Shown here piece by piece: positions 61,901 to 64,000 of a stretch of 64,000 nt of DNA. The first letter of the stretch is position 1, and each line of letters begins with the position of its first letter. The notes under the pieces were generated by a model. That model was not told the DNA's origin and did not search any database. It saw nothing but the letters and a program-made list of their open reading frames with translations. The DNA lies in contig NZ_CP020555.1 of NCBI RefSeq assembly GCF_002080455.1, positions 124,001 to 188,000 of the forward strand. Reading direction: 5' to 3'. Made by a program: the position numbers and the translations under genes. The stretch is from Streptomyces sp. Sge12 (GTDB taxonomy: Bacteria > Actinomycetota > Actinomycetes > Streptomycetales > Streptomycetaceae).

Positions 61901-61928
61901 GGGCCGCGGAGTCGGCGTCAGTGGGCAT
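58923..61928 (-). CDS. NRPS: condensation, adenylation remnant, carrier, reductase
   Basis: A 1001-residue protein. The condensation domain (about 68-500) has the active motif HHIAVDG. Next, where a full adenylation domain would lie, only about 110 residues like an A C-terminal subdomain remain (HPGVADATVVRPA, LPRSAAGPLEPARLPG), with the lysine region changed. A PCP follows (FFALGGHSLKAVQL), then a C-terminal SDR-type reductase domain (VLVTGATGGVGAFVV, VSSVDAYG, YGRAK catalytic pair). Reductase domains release the peptide as an aldehyde or alcohol. The amino acid for this PCP must be loaded in trans, most likely by the upstream gene, whose stop overlaps this start. It is the last gene of the operon in view. 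Confidence 0.85.
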   Translation of the reverse strand: MPTDADSAARNRRRQLQQELLRRARAGTARRAPAEPARGASAGADGPAPQDTAPSGTTDTAARAGGVPLSRAQRRMWLMERLGGAGDSYHVPFATRVRGPFDVAAFATALTRLVARHAILRTRYTERAGEPCQEVLPTPRTVPVHVVDTDAADAPGLLRRETARPFDLAAGDAVRALVLRHGPQDHTVLLTFHHIAVDGASLETVAAELAVLYSAAVDGSGGHALAAPPQYAEHARREHEALPGVEAELERWSDLLADAAPPRLPRPVSVAPQSAVRPGAVRTAPLEPAVPEALRALGAQRQATLFAVSLTAAFAALHRVTGDDDLVIGVAGTHRSGTAMRGLVGLCVNTLPVRVDVSGDPSFAQLLRRVSDALLEAQRHRHIPFDLVLERLGAGARGADGTALVRVTCDVLGEPTVLRLRGTSAEYVDVPSDGAKFTLSYGLVPGDDAGQPRALVQYDPNALDDTVAEAAVGDYAALLHAAAADPELALSKLPLPGPNEGSGSGSGTGDGADREGDRHPAAQALLAHPGVADATVVRPAQGPAVAYAVLHDSVGPSGHELLGLLRRSLAPEAVPATVTLLDALPRSAAGPLEPARLPGPPTPNAPSGPRAEAVRDTFTAVLGVPPSPDDDFFALGGHSLKAVQLAERLRTDLGLPLTGLDVLQARTPRALTALLDERAAQQSAAKAASRPAPRSRDIRPGTVLVTGATGGVGAFVVRELAARGRPVLALARPESAHLIDTEGVDVIEGDLSDLAGLRDAVAQADAVVHAACTFTRHDVDLAAMETMVGAWRRGPFVFVSSVDAYGHPGTDRVAEESPPHEPVSPYGRAKLDCEAMVLRAAGTEGRGGASAVRSPIVWGGHDRLREQLRWGAIGTLYQSARQGRPIDLPRPGTGGHGWYGVAWVHAAALARAVAECLDRPVHGVANACSGHVSWQDLALDLTELLGTRADVCTTEAVPRDLDHRWHYDSDRLARPLRARPGEDRRSVLAQMIGAMPKTDNA

Positions 61929-63783
61929 CGCTGTGCTCCGGGGACTCGGGGTGGAGGTCTGCGTGGGCGGCCAGGAGGGCGCGTTCGACGAGCGCGGCCT
62001 GCGCGGCGACGGTCGGGGCGGCGAAGAACTCGGCGAGGGAGAGCTCCACACCGAGCTCCTCGCGCAGGTCGTCGGTGACGGCGAGGGCGAGGAGGGAATG
62101 GCCGCCGAGGAGGAGGAACTCGTCGTCGGCGCGTGTGACCTCGATGCCCAGCGCCTGGCTCCACACCTCGGCGACGGCCTGTTCCAGGGGTGTCAGCCGC
62201 GCCGCCGGCCCGTCGGCGGGCGGGTGCTCGGCGGCATCCGCGCGCGTGGCGTGCGCACGTGCGGTGAGCGCGCGCCGGTCGACCTTGCCGGCCGGGGTGA
62301 GGGGAAGCCGCTCCAGCACGGTGACCGTGTCGGGAACCAGGTGGGCGGGCAGGACCGCGGTGAGCCGCTCGCGCAGCGCTGCGCCCTGCGGTACGGGGCC
62401 GGGCGCGGCGACGGCGAACGCGACGAGGCGCGCCTCGGGGGTGCCGGCGCCGTCGACGGTGACGGCGGCGTCGTCCACGTCCGGCTGCTCGCGCAGGGCG
62501 TGTTCGACCTCGGCGGGTTCGATGCGGAAGCCGCGGACCTTCACCTGGTCGTCGTTGCGGCCGTGGAACTGGAGGATGCCGTCGGGCCGGAGGGACACGA
62601 TGTCGCCCGTGCGGTAGAGCCGCCGGCCGGCGGCGGGATGCTCGACGAACCGTTCGGCGGTGAGTGCGGGCAGGCCCGTGTACCCGTGGGCGAGCCTGCT
62701 GCCGCCGATCCACAGTTCGCCCCGGTCGCCGTCGGCCACCGGATGGCCGTCGACGTCCAGGATGTGCGCCGTGGCCCCGCAGATGGGCCGGCCGATCGGT
62801 ATCGGCCCTTCGCAGTCCTGCCCGGTGACCCGGTGGGCGGTGGCGAAGGTGGTCGTCTCGGTCGGCCCGTAGCCGTTGACGAGCTCCAGCCAGGGGAAGG
62901 CGGTGAGCACCTCGCGGGCCTGTGCGGCGGCCATCGCCTCGCCGCCCACGACCACCGAGCGGAGCTGGGCGAAGACGCGGGAGCGGCGTGCGGCGAGCTG
63001 GTGGAAGAGGGCCGTGGTGAAGAACGCCACCGTCACGCCGTGCCGTTCGACGTGCCGGGCCAGGTCCTCCAGGGAGGGGCGCTGCTCGGTGCAGACGACG
63101 ACTGCGGCGCCGTTGGCGAGCGCGGCCCAGACCTCGAACGTCGAGGCGTCGAAGGTCATGGGTGAGTGGAACAGGACGCGGTCGCGGCCGGTGAGGGTGA
63201 CGTAGTCCGGTGCGGTGACCAGCTCGGCGATGGCCCGGTGCGGCACGAGGACGCCCTTGGGGCGGCCGGTGGAACCGGAGGTGAACATGATGAATGCCGG
63301 GCTGTCCGGGTCCGACTCGTCGACCGGCCGTCCGCTCGTGAGCGGCTCCTCGGGCAGGGCGAGGACGGGGCCGGGGAGGGTGGCCGCGTCCAGGAGCTTC
63401 GCGTCGCCGACGGTGAGCGTCACCTCGGCGTCGGCGATCATCGCCTCGGTGCGCGGCCGGGGCTGGGCGGGGTCGAGCGGCACGCACACGGCTCCGGCCA
63501 GCCACAGCCCGAGCTGCGCCACGATCGTGCGGGACGACCGCGCGGTCAGGAGCGCGACCCGGTCGCCGCGGGCGACCCCGTGTTCGCGCAGGTGGGCCGC
63601 GAGGGCGCGGCCGGCCCGCTGGAGTCGGCCGTAGGTGAGGGTGGTGTCGCCGTCCACGACGGCGAGGGCGTCGGGGGTGAGTTCGGCGTGCCGCGCGACG
63701 AGGGCCGGCAGGGCGGTCGCCGGGGTGGCGGGCTGCGCGGTGGCGGGCAGGGCGGTGGTGAGCAGGGCGGTTGCGGGTGTCAT
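61918..63783 (-). CDS. NRPS adenylation-PCP didomain protein
   Basis: A 621-residue stand-alone module. Adenylation motifs are complete: TSGSTGRPKG (A3), FHSPMTFDAST (A4), NGYGPTETTTFA (A5), GELWIGGSRLAHGY (A6), YRTGD (A7), GRNDDQVKVRGFRIEPAEVE (A8) and PLTPAGKVDRRAL (A10). The PCP has FLLLGGHSLLAL. The residues I can read for the specificity code (about D-A-F-F-V-G-G-T-F-K) resemble codes for small aliphatic residues such as valine; this reading is tentative. It overlaps the gene after it and begins 1 nt after the stop of the gene before it, so all are coupled. Confidence 0.9.
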   Translation of the reverse strand: MTPATALLTTALPATAQPATPATALPALVARHAELTPDALAVVDGDTTLTYGRLQRAGRALAAHLREHGVARGDRVALLTARSSRTIVAQLGLWLAGAVCVPLDPAQPRPRTEAMIADAEVTLTVGDAKLLDAATLPGPVLALPEEPLTSGRPVDESDPDSPAFIMFTSGSTGRPKGVLVPHRAIAELVTAPDYVTLTGRDRVLFHSPMTFDASTFEVWAALANGAAVVVCTEQRPSLEDLARHVERHGVTVAFFTTALFHQLAARRSRVFAQLRSVVVGGEAMAAAQAREVLTAFPWLELVNGYGPTETTTFATAHRVTGQDCEGPIPIGRPICGATAHILDVDGHPVADGDRGELWIGGSRLAHGYTGLPALTAERFVEHPAAGRRLYRTGDIVSLRPDGILQFHGRNDDQVKVRGFRIEPAEVEHALREQPDVDDAAVTVDGAGTPEARLVAFAVAAPGPVPQGAALRERLTAVLPAHLVPDTVTVLERLPLTPAGKVDRRALTARAHATRADAAEHPPADGPAARLTPLEQAVAEVWSQALGIEVTRADDEFLLLGGHSLLALAVTDDLREELGVELSLAEFFAAPTVAAQAALVERALLAAHADLHPESPEHSDAH

Positions 63784-63784
63784 G

Positions 63785-64000
63785 TCAGGCTCCTTCCGGG
63801 CGCGGGGTCCGGCGCTGGTCGAGGAGGGTGGCGAAGGCGCGCAGGTCGGTGCTGCGCAGCAGTTCGGGGGCGCGCAGGCGTACTCCGGTCTCGCGTTCGA
63901 CGGTTTCCAGCAGTCGTGCGGCGACGAGGGAGGTGCCGCCGGCGTCGGTGAAGTGGTCGCCGAGGCCGGTGCCGGGCCGGCCGAGGAGCTCGCGCACGGT
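63785..64000 (-). CDS. NRPS carrier domain, partial (C-terminal end)
   Basis: The last 71 residues of a gene that continues beyond the window. The visible part is a PCP with the attachment serine in FTDAGGTSLVAARLL, followed by a short tail. Its stop is one base before the ATG of the adenylation-PCP gene. Upstream domains are unknown. Confidence 0.8.
   Translation of the reverse strand, partial: TVRELLGRPGTGLGDHFTDAGGTSLVAARLLETVERETGVRLRAPELLRSTDLRAFATLLDQRRTPRPEGA

Overview
The very high G+C content, GTG/TTG starts, ATGA/GTGA gene overlaps, SARP and ArpA-type regulators, TTA-containing regulators and an AfsA homologue point to a Streptomyces or close Streptomycetaceae genome. The density of pseudogenes, insertion sequences and signalling genes suggests a chromosome arm or a linear plasmid; this is inference. 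No rRNA, tRNA or CRISPR array was seen.

Region 1 (1-18.1 kb) is a biosynthetic cluster built from discrete enzymes. A partial alpha-oxoamine synthase, a SARP, a FabG-like reductase, a KAS III and an ACP are followed by a divergent operon of CFA-like methyltransferase, Baeyer-Villiger-type monooxygenase, Tat-exported flavoprotein, SRPBCC protein, hydrolase and phosphopantetheinyl transferase. Next come an AraC regulator, accessory redox genes, a truncated adenylation protein, an ActIII-type ketoreductase and accB/accE. A plausible but unproven scheme is acyl-ACP assembly, chain methylation, decarboxylative capture by an amino acid and oxidative tailoring.

Region 2 (18.1-32.7 kb) is a dense regulatory island: three more SARPs, three ArpA/ScbR-like receptors with ARE-like operators, a P450 and an AfsA homologue. 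Interleaved are two small peptide genes ending in (I)(D/G)WP-type motifs and an XRE-TPR regulator of RRNPP-like architecture. A class-V aminotransferase homologue lacks its PLP lysine, a PPTase homologue lacks its catalytic motifs, and there is an aromatase/cyclase. Promoters carry 11-bp-periodic SARP arrays and TTGCCAA/TTGGCAA palindromes. Many proteins here carry in-frame minisatellites. The peptide/XRE-TPR/SARP circuit is the best candidate for an undescribed system.

Region 3 (32.7-42.5 kb) is degenerate: a non-coding array of diverged TTCACGCC-anchored repeats, a MerR/quinone-oxidoreductase pair, a frameshifted epimerase pseudogene, an SDR with foreign codon usage, decayed IS5 and IS481 elements, an orphan Imm1 immunity gene, and a 168-bp MITE-like element at the 3' end of a serine hydrolase gene.

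Region 4 (42.8-49.0 kb) is a toxin/defence stretch: a ribosome-inactivating-protein homologue and a Trypco1 protein translationally linked to a trypsin-STAND NTPase-14xWD40 protein.

Region 5 (49.1-58.8 kb) is more chromosomal in character: an ECF sigma/M48 peptidase operon, a Sua5-like gene, an RskA-like anti-sigma factor, an ATP-binding protein, a His/Trp-rich secreted protein, a sulfite-oxidase-like enzyme and an acyl-CoA oxidase. Region 6 (58.9-64 kb) is the downstream end of a minus-strand NRPS operon with an A-PCP protein and a C-(A remnant)-PCP-reductase protein.
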